DNA of 6,999 nt from NCBI GenBank assembly GCA_017745135.1, contig JAGIAB010000090.1, forward strand, positions 2,377-9,375. The letters run 5' to 3'. A program made the position numbers and the translations under genes. Numbering within the stretch: the stretch's first letter is position 1; the number at the start of each line of letters is the position of its first letter. The stretch is from Flavisolibacter sp. Its GTDB lineage: Bacteria > Bacteroidota > Bacteroidia > Chitinophagales > Chitinophagaceae. Below the pieces are notes generated by a model, which did no database searches, was not told the origin of the DNA, and was given only the letters and a program-made list of their open reading frames with translations. Of this stretch, positions 5,987 through 6,999 are shown one piece after another.

Positions 5987-5987
5987 C

Positions 5988-6999
5988 ATGAGTACAACAG
6001 AAAAACATATTCCGCTTCCGGCAGGGAGCATTGAAAGAGAAACCACCAGGATTAATCTGGGTCCCACACACCCGGCCACACACGGTGTGTTTCAAAATAT
6101 TTTGGAGTTGGACGGTGAAAAGATTGTGTCTGCTGAACAAACAGTAGGATACATTCACAGGGCATTTGAGAAAATTGCCGAACGCCGTCCGCTCTATCAG
6201 ATCACTCCACTTACCGACCGTTTGAATTATTGCTCTGCACCCATTAATAATATGGGCTGGCACATGACCTGCGAAAAATTGCTAGGTATTCAACTACCAA
6301 AACGTGTTGAGTATTTGCGGGTAATTATTATGGAGCTGGCGCGGATTGCAGACCATTTAATTTGCAATTCGGTAATTGGTGTGGATACAGGAGCTTTTAC
6401 CGGCTTTTTGTACGTGATGCAATACCGTGAGTTGATCTACGAGATTTGGGAAGAAGTTTGCGGATCGAGACTGACAACGAACATTGGCCGTATTGGTGGT
6501 TTTGAAAGAGATTTCAACCATATTGCATTTACCAAGCTTGAAAGATTTTTGAATGAATATCCTGATGTATTGAAGGAGTTTGAAAACCTTTTTGTGCGCA
6601 ACAGGATTTTCATGGAAAGAACCATTGGAACAGGCCCAATCAGTGCCGAAAGAGCATTGAATTATGGTTTTACTGGTCCAAATCTTAGGGCTGCCGGCGT
6701 TGACTACGATGTTCGTGTGCATTCGCCTTACAGCAGCTACCAGGATTTTGAATTTGATATTCCAACCGGAACGACAGGCGACACCTATGATCGTTTTTTG
6801 GTTCGCAACCAGGAAATGTGGCAATCGCTTCGCATTATTGAACAGGCGTATAAAAAAATACAGGACATGAAAGGGGAGGAGGCAACTGTGTTTCATGCCG
6901 ATGTTCCTGAATATTATTTGCCCGAAAAGAAAGATGTGTACACAAAGATGGAGGCGCTGATCTACCATTTTAAAATTATTATGGGAGAGATCGATATTC
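5988..6999 (+). CDS. nuoD: NADH-quinone oxidoreductase subunit D, 3' end cut by window
   Basis: NuoD (49-kDa homologue) forms the quinone-reducing cavity of complex I with NuoB. The window holds 337 codons with no stop; full-length proteins are about 400-410, so roughly 65-75 residues are missing at the right edge. GPTHPATHGVFQ (25-36) contains His28 and His32, and RLNYCSAPINN (78-88) contains Tyr81. The His32 to Tyr81 distance of 49 equals that of the quinone-site His38/Tyr87 pair in Thermus Nqo4. Further signatures are YIHRAFEKIAE (55-65), the ELARIADHL helix (116-124), TTNIGRIGG (163-171), GPNLRAAGVDYD (230-241) and GDTYDRFLVRNQEM (264-277). The ATG at 5988 puts the conserved core about 20 residues in, as usual. 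It follows nuoC after a long structured spacer, and its start lies beside a C4/G4 hairpin. Confidence 0.96.
   Translation, partial: MSTTEKHIPLPAGSIERETTRINLGPTHPATHGVFQNILELDGEKIVSAEQTVGYIHRAFEKIAERRPLYQITPLTDRLNYCSAPINNMGWHMTCEKLLGIQLPKRVEYLRVIIMELARIADHLICNSVIGVDTGAFTGFLYVMQYRELIYEIWEEVCGSRLTTNIGRIGGFERDFNHIAFTKLERFLNEYPDVLKEFENLFVRNRIFMERTIGTGPISAERALNYGFTGPNLRAAGVDYDVRVHSPYSSYQDFEFDIPTGTTGDTYDRFLVRNQEMWQSLRIIEQAYKKIQDMKGEEATVFHADVPEYYLPEKKDVYTKMEALIYHFKIIMGEIDI

Larger units (their letters stand above)
5757..5987. other. gene-free structured spacer between nuoC and nuoD
   Basis: This 231-base gap has no open frame of gene size; the longest start-to-stop run noticed, from 5763, gives 15 codons. 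It holds three inverted repeats, listed separately, and a middle section (about 5805-5870) with repeated GA-AC-G words such as GAACG, at 5818, 5847 and 5854, and a CGTCG/CGACG pair (5821-5825, 5864-5868). No TAnnTTTG promoter element or T-run terminator was found. The texture resembles the dispersed intergenic repeats of Bacteroidota genomes, so a copy of a family repeated elsewhere in this genome is the leading guess. Confidence 0.6.

Noticed and set aside
5973..6263. 96-codon open frame on the - strand over the nuoD start
   Set aside because: It is antisense to the conserved N-terminus of NuoD and has no independent support.
6357..6968. 203-codon open frame on the - strand at the right edge
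   Set aside because: It is antisense to nuoD, whose + strand frame carries conserved complex I motifs throughout; the reverse product has no recognisable domain.

Overview
The window looks like chromosomal DNA from a member of the Bacteroidota, most likely a Chitinophagaceae-like lineage. The evidence is the Bacteroidota-style TonB with its RNKxYGAYxLRxxY N-terminus, the A-rich start regions with poor Shine-Dalgarno sequences, a TAnnTTTG-type -7 promoter element before nuoA, and the spacer repeats. The lineage call is inference; no rRNA or other marker is present. All recognisable genes lie on the + strand and form two blocks separated by a strong intrinsic terminator.

Block 1 (146-3903) is the downstream part of a probable TonB-type operon. 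It holds a TonB-family energy transducer, a 73-residue two-helix membrane protein of unknown function, a PstS-like periplasmic-binding lipoprotein whose start overlaps the previous stop by 4 bases, and a secreted 575-residue TPR protein. ExbB and ExbD would be expected upstream, outside the window. A near-perfect hairpin with a T-run (3922-3949) ends the block. Together the genes suggest an envelope module combining force transduction, a solute-binding lipoprotein and a TPR scaffold, whose substrate cannot be read from the sequence.

Block 2 (4028-6999) is the start of the respiratory complex I (nuo) operon: nuoA, nuoB, nuoC and the first 337 codons of nuoD, which runs off the window. The key residues are intact: the FDVE motif in NuoA, the four N2-cluster cysteines in NuoB, the NuoC signature, and the quinone-site His and Tyr in NuoD. 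A TAnnTTTG element lies 19 bases before nuoA.

The most unusual part is the set of spacers within the nuo operon. The 68-base nuoB-nuoC spacer is almost wholly nine in-phase heptads (AGCYNNA), which fold as one long imperfect hairpin. The 231-base nuoC-nuoD spacer has no gene but carries three separate inverted repeats, the last ending next to the nuoD start codon. I see no mobile-element genes, CRISPR array, tRNA or rRNA, and no clear evidence of a wholly new system. The best candidates for follow-up are the TonB/PBP/TPR gene set and the structured nuo spacers.
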